Shown here: positions 1 to 11,680 of the stretch, piece after piece
How positions within the stretch are numbered: position 1 is the stretch's first letter
Layout of the letters: each line of letters begins with the position of its first letter
Source of the DNA: Phaeoceros laevis
Taxonomy: Eukaryota; Anthocerotophyta; Anthocerotopsida; Notothyladales
Length of the DNA stretch: 64,000 nucleotides
NCBI GenBank assembly: GCA_049999765.1
Contig: JBNGIQ010009429.1
Location: 269,765-333,764, forward strand
Direction of reading: 5' to 3'
Position numbers and translations under genes: made by a program
Notes under the pieces: generated by a model
What the model saw: only the letters and a program-made list of their open reading frames with translations
Database searches by the model: none
What the model was told of the DNA's origin: nothing

Positions 1-1
1 G

Positions 2-601
2 GGCTTGACGTCTTTGTTGAATGCCTGCAAAAGTCACGGGGATATAGAGAGGGCTGTGTGGTGTTTTGAAAGCCTTGTTAGGCTGGAGCCTCAAATGGCA
101 TCTGCCTATGTGCTCATGGCTAATGCCTACGCAGATGCAGGTAGGTGGACCGATGTAGACAGGATTGAAACACAGAGAAGGGCAGCAGGAGCTAACAAGA
201 GACCTGCAGTGGCGAGCATTGAGGTGAATAAGGAGGTACACAGATTTCTGGTGGGCGAAAGGAGAAAGGATATTGGGTTTAAGGTAGAGAGCACAAATGC
301 ACGTGTGAAGCAGGAAGGAGGCCACGTACCTCACACAAAGTTGGTGTTGAAGCCGCTGAGTCAGAAGGACAAGGAAGATGTGCTTTGTGGGCATGCGGAG
401 AAGCTAGCTCTGGCGTTTGGTCTGTTGAACACTCCGAGTGGGACACCTCTGGTGGTAACGAAGAATCTACGCATGTGCAGTGACTGCCACAGCTCCACGG
501 AAATCATGTCAAGGCTCGAACAGAGAGACATTGTGGTAAGGGATGGGTACCGTGTGCATCGATTCGCAAACGGGCGTTGCAGTTGTAAGGGACGACCGTG
601 A
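2..601 (+). CDS. PPR protein, DYW class (C-terminal part, cut by window edge)
   Basis: The frame is open from the left edge, so this is the 3' end of a longer gene. It begins in the E motif (TSLLNACKSHGD), runs through E+ and ends in a DYW deaminase-like domain. The zinc-site signatures are visible: HAEKLA (HxE) near residue 132 of the visible part and CSDC near residue 158. Family members bind organelle RNA and edit C to U, in plastids or mitochondria. The tail is unusual: the last residues are CSCKGRP instead of the usual CSCGDYW, directly followed by TGA. I cannot tell whether the protein is still an active editor or whether the targeting peptide is present, since the N-terminal PPR array lies outside the window. 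Confidence 0.9.
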   Translation, partial: GLTSLLNACKSHGDIERAVWCFESLVRLEPQMASAYVLMANAYADAGRWTDVDRIETQRRAAGANKRPAVASIEVNKEVHRFLVGERRKDIGFKVESTNARVKQEGGHVPHTKLVLKPLSQKDKEDVLCGHAEKLALAFGLLNTPSGTPLVVTKNLRMCSDCHSSTEIMSRLEQRDIVVRDGYRVHRFANGRCSCKGRP

Positions 602-960
602 GAATACTGAAGATCTAACCGGTGCTCAGGTGTGTGTGCGAGAGATTGTGGTCTTCCTATTGGGTGTGAATGTGCCTGCCTGACTCTATACACGAATTCA
701 TTCATCACTATACAAGAATTCATTCATTTAATGAATAAGTGGGTAGAGGAGCTGCGCTTTTTGCTCATTCAAGAATAAGTGGGTAGAGGCTTAGTTACCG
801 GGAAACCTTGGAAAGAAGGCGATGTGTATTTCAAAACATATGATATGTACGGCTAAAAATATTGTCTTACGTATAAAAAATCAGAGTCGACGGTTTCTAA
901 ACGTCAGTATTGGGATGGAGGCCCATCTTATCCCAGTAGTGATTCATTCACGGATTACTA

Positions 961-1143
961 CCTTACGACCTTACTATGCCCTCCATTCCGAGTACTTATT
1001 CGGATTGGGTTACTAAGTGACTAACCTTACGACCTTACTATGCCCTCCATTCCGAGTACTGATTGGGNNNNNNNNNNACGACCTTACTATGCCCTCCATT
1101 CCGAGTACTGATTGGGACCGATTCGGATTGGGTTACTAAGTGA
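961..1143. repeat. Imperfect tandem repeat, three copies of a roughly 45-60 bp unit
   Basis: The core TATGCCCTCCATTCCGAGTA occurs three times with the same flanks (copies starting near 961, 1022 and 1078). The 10-base N run at 1068-1077 falls between copies two and three, so the true copy number may be collapsed. Confidence 0.85.
1068..1077. other. Assembly gap (10 N)
   Basis: Run of N inside a tandem repeat. Confidence 0.99.
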
Positions 1144-1149
1144 CCAGGA

Positions 1150-1272
1150 GGGCAAATGCCCCCCATCCCAGTAGTGATCGCGGACAAACGCCCCCCATCC
1201 CACTACTGATCGCGCGCAAACGCCCCCATCCCAGTAGTGATAGCTCGCAAACGCCCCCATCCCAATAGTTGT
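1150..1272. repeat. Tandem repeat, four copies of about 31 bp
   Basis: A unit containing CAAACGCCCCCATCCCAGTA followed by GTGATNGC recurs four times with point differences. A degenerate relative of the same CCCAGTAGTGAT motif lies near 935. Minisatellite-like; no coding potential. Confidence 0.85.
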
Positions 1273-1371
1273 GATTGGGGGTTGCCCGCAAAGCAATTGG
1301 TGTATTTTTTCACCCCTTATTTTTTGATAATTATAATTCATTATACTGAAATGCGTAGTTTCATATGACTG

Positions 1372-1431
1372 TATGAATCGCCCCTCCTTAAAGCAACCAG
1401 TTATGAATCGCCCCTCCTTAAAGCAACCAGT
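1372..1431. repeat. Perfect tandem duplication of 30 bp
   Basis: The 30-bp unit with core CGCCCCTCCTTAAAGCAACC is present twice in a row, 1372-1401 and 1402-1431, without differences. Confidence 0.9.
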
Positions 1432-2412
1432 TTGGGCCATTTGAAATGTAAGATACATACCAGGGTTCCAAACTTTTGGGTAACTAAGGGTAGAGGGGCC
1501 CGCGGTTTTTGCGAAACAAGGACAATATACTTCCAAGGATAATATACTTTAAAATTCATTCATGCTGTGTTTATATTGTTTCAATGTAGGAGGCAACTAA
1601 TGAGTATGTTTGTAGAGAATAATGATATGTGAAAGCATGAGAAAATAACACCTTATGGTCATCTTACCATCTTGGTTTTGGAGTATAGGATGGCTATTTG
1701 ATGAAGAAAGATAACCAAAGAGATGGATGCCATCAAATGACAAAGTGAGCTAAGGATAAACAATTCCACCATCAGGTCTAATAAACTAGTATTTATTTGT
1801 AAACCTTTCCATTGCATAACTCAAGAAGGAGGTGAAATCCTAAATAACTTGTGTTATGATTCCAAATCCAGACATAACTCATACTCATTTGTACATAAGT
1901 TTCTACCTAATTCGGTTAGGTTCCTAAGTGGAAGGCAAAAAACTAATGGTCAAGTTTTTGAGCTCAAGAGATGTGTGGAGGCTGTCACCTCCCAACAACA
2001 AAAATCTTCCAAGTCTGAAAGGGCCTGGATCTCCCGTGGCTGCAGCCCTGATACAATCAACCACTACTTGTTGAACGTCCCATGCAACCATCCAATGTCT
2101 TCCAAGCGAGAGAAAAGACGATATGTACATAGGCAGCAGGCATAAATGAGATAATCCGTCAGCAAGTAGGAACTGATGTAATCCTCAGAACCTGAAAAAT
2201 CCTTATGTACAATGCCGCAATTAGCTACCACGCTGACAGTATAAGATAGTATAAAAAACTTTTCTCGAGGCCGAACTTGCTTTGTTGGACAAGCCTCCCC
2301 CTCACGGTCCGTTTACACGGAGTTGGAGATCCGTCAAACAAGCCTCCTCATCTAACTGCACAGTAATATAATACAGAACCGCAACAGACTGGCCGGTTTG
2401 GAGACGTTGGAC

Positions 2413-4512
2413 TCACCTACCCCACCCAGAATCATTATTTAGGTCTAACTCTTTTCCATTCTGGGCAAGGACTGCACCATCCATCCCTTTCGCATTCAAA
2501 TCCAGGCTTTCCACCATCTTAGGCCGTTTGCTGCTAGGAGCTTCAGCCAGACCAGATGCCTCAACGCAGTCGGTAGAGGTTCTTGTAGCCTCATCAGTTG
2601 GGTAGCTTCCCTGCAGAGAAACAGCACTGGCCTTAACGATCGTGGACATCCCTTCTTCATAAATAACAGCTGGTCCTCTCCTAGCAGCAGGTCTTTCAAG
2701 AGCACATGTGGACCACTCGGCGAATGCAGACTCAGGCTGCCTTTTAATCCTCAGAACACTCGTTTGAGAAGCCTGACCCTCCTCAATATTTTCGACTCCC
2801 TGCATCCCACCAGCTAACATCCTCCCCAACGACATATTGAAACCAGGATTTCGCTGGCCGGACGCTTCATACATTTCACCTTGACTACCATTCCCTCCCA
2901 CTTGAATGCAGTTAAGACTATTCCCTTGGGGCCTTTCCTCTTCCCCCTGCATGTCAGCATCGATAACTCCTCCGTCACTACTAAACAGATCTGCTCTAAG
3001 CTTCTGCATACCTGTTCTTTGATCAATTTCGTTACCATTCAGTTCATTATTCTCACTCGACAGACTAGTTAGGTAGCTCTGAGAAGAGCAATCCGTGAAT
3101 TGTGACTGCAGTTGCGTGGAACTTTGTTTCCCCCCATGTTCCGAGAGATCAGGCATACCAGGGACAGTCAACGTAGGCACGGTCAACGAAGGGAAAGTGG
3201 AGTTAAGACCTTCATCAGAGACTTTCGAGGCCAGATCAGAGAGCTCATTATCTGCAGCCGCAAGCCCTGGTGATGTTGACGTATGCCCAGCTAGAGTCTC
3301 ACGCGCCTTCTCCAGGATGGACTGCAAATATTTCCCTTGTGCTTCAATCCGTAGCTGCAGATGCCTTTGGACCTGCAAAGGTCGAAACGGTACGTTAGAC
3401 AAGTGACGGGATAACTAAAAGAAAATCCTGCCGAGAAGCACTCCTCACCTCCAGTTGCTCATGTAGTCTTCTCTGAACTTCCATTTGGAGACGAAGTGCC
3501 TCCGTTATTTGCAAACTACTGCAGGCAGGCCGACCTATGTATCAGTTGCAAAAACGAAGAACATTTTGCATAACAAACTCTAGGACCAGACCAACTAGAA
3601 CTGAAAAATCCAGGTTCACAGGCCATAACCGCCAGCTCACTCACTCAGTCGGATTCTGTGAGGAGACATTGTCAGGGCCGCTCGTTGTACTCGATGGCAC
3701 TTCAGATGATCCTGCTTTGAAACGAATCTCAAATGAGTTCAAGATACTCGGCAGGTCTGATTAAGGTCACAGCAGGACGATGCCAGGCCAACTCACCATC
3801 CTTGTTATCCTGATGGGATTCTTTGTGAAACTGCTTGCCTAGCCTATATTTCTGCAAGGACCAATATCAGACATTAAAAGGCAAGCCCAATAAAAAAGAA
3901 AGACCAACACCCCAAAGATCTCACATCTTAACTGGACAAGCAAAGCCAGGTATGGAGGACAAAAGGTGCAACTATTCGTGAAGGCATCAGGCAAGTCCTT
4001 CTACATGACTAGTTTGACATCTGATCACTAGCACAATATTCCATGCGACTTCGGTGTCATGAGAGGGCAGTGAGGCGACAATACAACTCCGGCTACAATA
4101 AGACACAGTGGGAGGAGTAGTGGTGTTACCTGGAGGTGACTCTTTAGATGGTAGAGGGTTAACCCTTTCACACCCATCACCCTCATGACAGTCTTTGGCG
4201 TAGCTTCTGGACGAGAGCAACCACCACAAATAATTATGTAAGCCTGCTCCAGAAGCTCTAAACCTGGAAGTAACAACATCACTGTTCAGAAGGGGTGTTC
4301 TTACTGTCTGCGCCACCAAGTTGTGTCACAGCATCCACAAATCTCTCGTGAAGTTCTGGCGTCCAGCGGAGCCGTGGCTTTGGATCTGCAGATGTGACCA
4401 GCCCATCTCCCGCGAGTGTGTTGGCGTACAGACTCTCCCTCTGTTGTTGTGGTGTGAGGGTGCCCCGGTGGGGAACTAGACCAGTATTCGTGTACTTCTT
4501 CATTTGGTACAT
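2413..4512 (-). CDS. MYB-CC (GARP, PHR1-like) transcription factor
   Basis: Six exons on the minus strand: 4512-4305, 4206-4130, 3851-3797, 3711-3645, 3518-3449, 3372-2413 (1437 nt, 478 residues). Residues about 45-105 form the GARP/MYB DNA-binding domain: PKPRLRWTPELHERFVDAV, then ATPKTVMRVMGVKGLTLYH and LKSHLQKYRLGKQ. It is followed by the MYB-CC coiled coil (MEVQRRLHEQLEVQRHLQLR) and the conserved stretch IEAQGKYLQSILEKA. Family members are nuclear and include phosphate-starvation regulators and relatives such as UNE16/PHL. The long C-terminus ends with two DLN motifs (LDLN and ELDLNND), which resemble EAR repression motifs; that role is inference. The start is the first ATG after a splice-like acceptor near 4530; an upstream non-coding exon is possible. 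All exon phases agree. Confidence 0.92.
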
Positions 4513-7500
4513 TGTAGGGTGCAACGCAGTTTCTGCAATTCAGCCACTGCACTGCTCAGGAAATGAGACAATGCTAGAGCCGGTAACCCGGCAACCTGTT
4601 CTAGAGTAGACTTCTGTAGCCTGCATGTCAATCACTATGGCAACACCAGTCTATCTTGTGCAAGCCAGGCAATGCGCGGCGACTGAGACCCGTAGACCAT
4701 GGACCATGTCACTTGAGCAGAACGTAGGTCTCAGCAACAGCCTCCGGCTCACCTTCCTGCAAACTGCAACCTCAGAGTCTCGTCCGAACACCTCTTTACC
4801 GCACCGAAACGAGAAAGTTCTCGGCTTTGATGCAACTGTTGGAACAGTCCGTGCTTGTCCCTGCTGCCTCTCTACTCAACAGATGACCGACCTGCACTTA
4901 GGTCAGCGTCAGCTGCTCCGGGGCTTGCCGACTGCGGAGTCTAGGACACACCGCCACCCTGCTCCGCCACCGATTTCAGTGTCCACCAAGGACACGCAGA
5001 CACGCCAACTTCGCCAAAACCAAGTCGTACGGCATCAAGTCTGCCTTTCCCGCATTTGCGTGTCAGAGTGGAAAAGGCTTAGCTCCAACGGGACATGTGC
5101 CAGAGTCCTGCGGAGCCCAAATGCGCTCTCCGTGAGACGAAGCCCTCACCTCCGCCAGAAGCTATGAACATCACCCTTCCAGCATCACCAGCAGCGCATG
5201 GACTCCCAGCTGCCACAGCTGGAGCATGAGATCTGGGGGAAGCCGTCGAGTTGCACGGCGAAGGGGACTGAGCTGGGAAGGGCACACAGGGAGGAAAAAC
5301 CTGAAACCGAGCCGGCAACTAGCTATCTCAATTCAGACAGGCCGGAAGATGAGGCCAGCCAGTCAGCATGCGATGGATCGGAGCTGACAAGGCAGTCAGA
5401 TCCACCACCGGGCGCAGCAACTCTGAGCTGCAGAGGGAGCGACGGGAGTAGATACTGGCAGCTGTTCCTGCAACACCACTGAGCCTGGAGCTGAGGCAGG
5501 ATCGTAAGGCACTCGCTTGGACCAATGGAAAGTACACGATTTCCAGCAGATGCTGCTGGCGGCGAAGGCGGAATCGGGGCGCAGGCGCATGGTAGAGCAC
5601 ATCACAGGAGTGCAATATTTTCACCAGGGGAGGGGATGGGGTCGGGCTCTAGCCAAAGTGTGGAAAATTGTAGGCGAGCATGAGCAAAAGCCAGCGAGAA
5701 AGAGAAGAGACGACAGAGAGAGAAATGATTCCCTCTGCCCTGCGAATCGCTCCAGTCAAGAAGAGCATCAATCGGGCGCATATCTTTTCGCCTTTTCGCC
5801 GAGTGTTTCGCCACTGGTCTCCCGTATTCTACTCCGGGAAGCTGCTCGCTTTATTCCGCTTTCTGTGAAAATGCTGGATTTCGTAGATGTGCAGTGTGCA
5901 GTGCATGACATTGCAGGCTCCTTTTGTGGAAAAGCGTGTCGCTAAAAACATGTGGTTTCTCACGTTCACCTAATTAAACCGTGCAAGCTAAACAATATGA
6001 GCAATCTCCGATCCTACTCTGTAAGAATAATCCAATCATGTTGCAATTTGTAGGTCGAGTGAGCGTCACTCATAGGTATGTCGAGTCTTTCATACCGCAC
6101 GTCGTGTATGTAGACAACAAGGAAGCATAAGTAAGCATGATTTATTTAGTTTACTATACAATTTTAGTTGGGAGTCGGTTGCCTTGAAACATGATTAACG
6201 ACTAATTCGGATTCTCTCAATGATGTGATAGAACCATCATATCTTTAGGCCACTTGCTTGGGAAAGCAATCCTGCCCTAAATTGCTTAGGGATACTACAA
6301 AATTGGCCCAAGAGAAGTACTAGTACTAGTACACTAGTAGGTTCCAATCCAAAATCGGGTTTTTTGAAGAAGCCATATCACATATTGTAGATTCCAAGCC
6401 GCGGATCATTGATGGTTCATCATTCAAGCCACATACGCCAATGGGGACCCAACAGACTCCTTCATGCTGGCAAGTCTGAACGCAAAATATGGTCGAGGAT
6501 CCTTTGTCCCCTCCCTCCCGTCGAGGACGATCCTAAAAATCACTTGACCTAATTGCAGAAACAAATTTGTGTTCCGTAATCCGTATTGCTGAAATGGCAC
6601 TAATAAACTGGCTACCGCGGAAAGTACGGACTGGCGAATTGTGGTGGGGCTAGACGCGGAGCAGCCAATGCGGAGGCCTGTGACAAGATATTGCAGGGAG
6701 CGGGGTGGCGAAACCACCCGTTTCGCCCCGATGTGGACCCTGTTGATTCTATTTTAGTGCGGATGTCATGGCGCATTTTAGCGGGTGCAAAATGATGGGT
6801 GCGTTTTAACGAAACAGATTCCGATTCCGCGCGGAGGTACCTGCCCCGGAATAAGTCCCAAATCATTGGGCCTCTAAAATATTCCCGCACTCTAGTCTGG
6901 CCCAGCACTCTAGTCTGGCCTTTAGGTTTGGTCCCAGTCGTCCGTCCGTCCCCCTCAACCGAGAAAGCGACCCTCCCGGTTTCGCCGCTGACGAAACCGC
7001 GCGAAGCGCCGGCGCGCCGGCTTCGTCTTCGCTTCCACTTCGTCTTCTGCTTCGCCTTCGCCTTCGGGTCCGTTTCGGGAATCTCTCCTAATGCGGTGCT
7101 GCCAGCGTCGTGCTGCCGCCTGTGACGCTGCCAACAATCAACTGCGCTTCTTCTCCCATTGGTCAACTGTTAGTGCTATGGAGTCCTCATCAGCGACCAC
7201 TTCAGCCCACCAGTTATTTATCATTTTTTGTCATCACAATCCGGATTGTTGGTTGGCCATCAACACATCAGTTAGATAGAGGGCGGGTAAACTGTAATAT
7301 CCACCTGACCTAAGCTAAACATAGAATGCCCTTAGGAAGGAGAAGTCCACTACCACTAGATCATGCATGTTTGCACTTCCATCATGCCTTATCCACACCG
7401 CACGATATCATTCACCTTCAAGTCTATCACAATGATACAATATATATATTAAAATTTAAAAAAGCATAAATTTTATTCAAAAATCTATGTCATTGACTCT

Positions 7501-9555
7501 TTTGACTGCTACACATGTTCATTTTGAAATTTGAATAGGTGGTTCCAAGGATGCAACATAAGGAATCCACTTGCTTCCCACTTATCAGGTTTTGTATAAA
7601 ATTCTTTACTACATATATATCACAAGAATGTAAAGAGAGGAATTTTTATGAAATTATGATAGGATATAATTGAACATGACCCGAGAAAGATATTTATTCA
7701 GGTTGGACCATACTACCATATTTGATCTAGCCCATGGCTTATATAATAACCATATGTGGTGGTATTATTTTTGCACTATGATTGGTAGAGAACTCATGGT
7801 AGAACCCATACTGCATCATATGCACTTGAGGATTCACATAACATTGTTGATATACATAGTATATTGGAAAGTTATTTTAGTTATATTTTGTGTCATTTAA
7901 TTTAGGACTAAAGATTCTTATCCTAAATTATCAATAAATGCATCAAAATATGCAACGGATTAGGAAGCTTGATTTCAAAAAGCAAAATAAAAGACCCTCC
8001 AAAAGATCAGTCATGTTAAGTATAACATGAATATCCTAGAGCATCTTGCATCCTCCTGAATCCTTCAAGTTTATTAGTGCCATTAATAAGCATTTGGATG
8101 GGTGAAGAGGCCGTTCCCTTCTCTCATTCTTTGTCAGCGTCAAATTGCTATGTCGCGTAGTCAGCTTCATTTACTTACATCTTTTAGGTCCGCCCACACA
8201 TGACATAGGACCCTTACGGACACACATTTCGCTTGATTTCGTTGGCCATGTCGTTTAACCCTAAACAACCCAAGATTTGGTTGTTTTATGTTCCATGAGC
8301 TTGTGCCACGTCAATTTGAAATCTGGAGCCAACAGAGGGTGTAGGGTGCAATAAGATTTTGACGAAATGTGGTGCATTCACAACATTTGGTGGAAAGTTG
8401 GATTTGGAAAAAAAGAGCTTTCGCCCTTGCCATGTAAGTGCCAGGTCAGAGCCGAGCCACCTAAGCTTGGCTTGCGTCCAAAGCTGCACCAAAGCTGTGC
8501 CAGCTCATCGGTCAGTCCGAGAGGATTTCGACGAAAGCTAATTGAATCCAGATTTCGGGACCCAAAATCTGGCCGAAATCTGGATTTCGTGGCCTGTTCG
8601 TAGGGGTCCATATATACACTCTATAGTTTAAGGACGTGGTAACACGTGAATTATTTAGGTTCTCATTCTTATTTTCATTTACGCTGTAGTTAGCCTGGTT
8701 ATGGGTCACTAGAAATTGCCGGCCGTTACTCTTCAAGGACTAGGGTTTTGAAACACTCGAAACCCGAGTTTCTTTCCATAGCTAGCTATCCAAGGAGAGT
8801 CAACCTTGTAACGGGGTTGTTTCGGCCCTGTTTTTCTTTTTAAAAATTTTTTAGAGGTCATATTGAAGTTGGATGGGTTTCTATGTTTCTATGATACACT
8901 GTTGGATAGAGCTCGACAAATCCAAGGATGCACAAGAAAACTAAAAAAAAAAAGAGGTGCATGAAACGCGCCCAAAACTCAACATGCTAAAATGTGGCCG
9001 ATCTATCCTTTAATCCTTGAAGGCCCAAAAGCCATATATGTCCAGATCGGTCCTTTAACCCTTAAAGGCCTAACGAGCCATATATGTCCAGTTTTGTCCT
9101 TCGCCATGTTTCTATCATAATTGCATGTGCAATGTTTTTAAAATTATTTAAATTTAATGCCGTTGGATAGAGCGCATCTAGCTCTATCCAATGGTGTAAG
9201 GAAGTGCCTACTTTACGGCCCTCCTTGGGCCCATTATGGGGTCGACGCCCCCGGAAATCCAAACTACGAGAGTAACGGGCGTTTGTCGACGCCCCGGGAA
9301 AGCGAGAGTAACGGGCGTTTTGGTGCCTGGGGCCTTTAAGGGTTAACCCTTATGTCCCCACAGGACATATATGTCCAGTTCCGTCCTTGCCCACGATTCT
9401 GAAAACAAATACACATGCAATGTTTTTAAAATAATTTTTTTTTACTACCAATCGAAAGAGCTAGTTCAGTTTAGATGTAATATGCGAGGAACAATCGGGT
9501 TAGAAGATTGTACGGGCCCCGTTTTCCGTCACATTGGAGAGACTCTTGGTGGCAG
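4513..9555. other. Long gene-poor stretch
   Basis: No supported gene in about 5 kb. The part next to 4512 is GC-richer and likely holds the MYB-CC promoter and 5' UTR. The part 7300-8300 is AT-rich. Around 6950-7080 there is a CTTCGC-type pyrimidine-rich low-complexity run. Open frames of 140-180 codons occur but show no family signature and overlap each other on both strands. Confidence 0.55.
8545..8586. repeat. Inverted repeat, 14-bp arms
   Basis: AATCCAGATTTCGG at 8545-8558 is the exact reverse complement of 8573-8586, with a 14-nt spacer that itself holds a third partial copy (AAATCTGG). It could fold as a hairpin; function unknown. Confidence 0.8.
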
Positions 9556-9635
9556 CCCGGGCGATTCGAAGCCCGAGCGATTCGAAGCCCGAGCAATTCG
9601 AAGCCCGAGCTATTCAAAGCCCGAGCGATTCGAAG
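9556..9635. repeat. Tandem repeat, five copies of 16 bp
   Basis: The unit CCCGAGCGATTCGAAG is repeated five times head to tail with one to three substitutions per copy. Confidence 0.92.
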
Positions 9636-9966
9636 CCTGGGTCATAAAGGGTTAACCTCTAAAGACCAGCGATTTGAAACCCCAAGTTTCTTTGCACGAC
9701 TAAAACTTGCCCTTACCCTTCTCACAACTTAGGTTCTTCAAAACGGCACGGATCGGAGGTGCATGCACCTTCCTTCTAGAACCCGAACGTACCTGACAAT
9801 TTAGAGTAGATGAGAGAGTGCTTACTTACCGTCTGGCGGAGCAGCGCCAGTCCTAGGGCAGGGCGTCGTTACCGATCTCACCACGATTCCGTGGCGCCAT
9901 ATCCTTGCTCCCAAGGTTGCACGCCTGCTTTGCCTTGCACTGTTTTTTAGACGGACGAGTATGCAT

Positions 9967-10140
9967 GATCCCCGTCTCACAGAACGAAGCACAACCAGCT
10001 TGAATCGAGACGGTTCCATTCCACATGGAGGCCTCGTGTGGAGCCAATGGCTAGGGTCCGACATGGCCAACAGATGGAATCGATTCCCTGCGCCTCTGGA
10101 ATCTTAGGGCAGAGAGCGACTGGCTGCGGCAGCGCTAGCG
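9967..10140. repeat. Direct repeat, copy A
   Basis: Shares two blocks with 11530-11680: about 45 bp around CACAGAACGAAGCACAACCA and about 50 bp around CGATTCCCTGCGCCTCTGGA. The blocks have diverged sequence between them. The copies lie about 1.55 kb apart in the same orientation. Confidence 0.85.
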
Positions 10141-11178
10141 CGAGCGCTAGCTGGGAGGAAGGATTGAGAGATGGGGAGAGTGGGATGCAGGTCACTGCAG
10201 GTGCAGGTGTCTCGCCATGTGTCGAGTCAACCAAGAAAGAGCCGGTAGGCAGATGCTTCCTCCTCGACTACAATCCAAAAGCGGAAGAGATGCCGAGTCT
10301 ACAGGACACCAACAGCAAAACAAACCCATCTCCCTCCTCCCAACGGAAGGACGACCCATGCTACAGGACTTTCGCTGGCAGATATATTCCTTTGGTTGAT
10401 TCCCGCCTTGCTCTGGAGAGAGCAGACCAATTTTTCTGCCTTCCTTGGACGATTCTAGGAGCGATTCTACTTGTTTCTGTATAAGAGGAGCAAAGCCTCT
10501 TATCACTGCGGATACTTCGGTGGGCGGTGAGGTGATGAGTTTTCGAGCTGATGAGGTGAGAGCAGTTGCCAGGTGCGTATCGTAGCGAAAACGTGGGGGC
10601 AGGCACAAACCAAATTCGGCGTGGAGACAGCAGGATGGGCCAGTGGGTTTCTGCCAGTTGTAACCAGTGGTTGGTCATGTTGACGGTGCTCTACAGTGTA
10701 GGCATGTGTGCCTAGGTTTTCAGACAGGAGGAGAATTGGGTCCTGTCCGAACGTGGGGTAATCTGTTCACGGAAGGAATAACACGCTTTTACTTTCACGC
10801 GCTAGATTGCTACACAGGTGCTGTTCCCCAAGTTCTTTTGCATCTACTGTGCAATATGACTCGAAAAATTCCCACTGACAGATATACAGTGCCTGTTCCG
10901 GTTGATCTGCTTGCTTTTCGCCTCGCACCATTCTTTGAATCGCACCATTCTTTGAACACGGCAAGGTCGTGTGTTTCCCCACTTAGACATTGGTTCCAAT
11001 GTCAGAGAGATCCGGTGTTTCTCATAAGAGCTGTCGAAGTCTGTCATTAGAGTTGTGGTAATGTAAGACAACATGAAGCCCACGTCAACTTGGCCCGCCA
11101 GACCTTGCAAGCAGACAATTCGACACAACACGAATTTCAAGACCGTGGAACATCGCTCCCTGTTTCTGTTTACTGTAC

Positions 11179-11525
11179 CATCATCACTATCCCTACACCA
11201 TCGAACATACCCCCTAGCAGCAACCAGGGTCAGAAATTCAGAAAGTAGACTAAGCCAGAAGGAATCTCCACTGCCCAATTAGAACTATTGCAGCCAAGGT
11301 CAGCCATGAACCCCGCTGTAGTAAGTCGGAAAAACTGAACCCTTGCAGTCTCGTGCTGAGCCCTCTTGTTAGTTATAGTACCTCCCTCGCCTCTTCTACC
11401 CGGTTGTCCAGATTTGTGCTCCAGCAAACACGATAAATAAATCTATCTATCTATCCTTGTGCCCTGCATTTGCAGGCACAGCTCACTGGTAATCCTTTCT
11501 TCACACATCTAACGGTTTACATGTC
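11179..11525. repeat. Dispersed copy of 18188-18605
   Basis: Several blocks match the later region in the same order and orientation, for example CCCTACACCATCGAACATAC, GTACCTCCCTCGCCTCTTC and GCCCTGCATTTGCAGGCACA. In the later region the same sequence forms the end of the ParA-like gene and its 3' flank. Here the copy has lost coding capacity and carries a (ATCT)n insertion. Confidence 0.85.
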
Positions 11526-11529
11526 TGCA

Positions 11530-11680
11530 CGATCCCTGTCTCACAGAACGAAGCACAACCAGCTTGAATCGAGACGGTTACAATCCACATGGGGGCCGCA
11601 TCTGTGTGCAGCTGTAATCGATTCCCTGCGCCTCTGGAATCTTAGGGCAGAGAGCGACTGGCTCCGGCAGTGCAGGGCAG
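11530..11680. repeat. Direct repeat, copy B
   Basis: Second copy of the segment at 9967-10140, same orientation, internally diverged. Confidence 0.85.

Larger units (their letters stand above)
602..2412. other. Intergenic, repeat-rich, no gene seen
   Basis: This stretch holds several short tandem repeats listed separately and one 10-base N run. Open frames here are short and built from repeat units. I see no coding family signature on either strand. Confidence 0.6.

Noticed and set aside
4625-5167. 180-codon open frame on the plus strand upstream of the MYB-CC gene
   Set aside because: No family motif, basic low-information composition and overlap with antisense frames; more likely promoter or UTR sequence.
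6612-7166. 184-codon minus-strand frame
   Set aside because: Its Arg/Lys-rich middle comes from a CTTCGC pyrimidine run; no recognisable domain.
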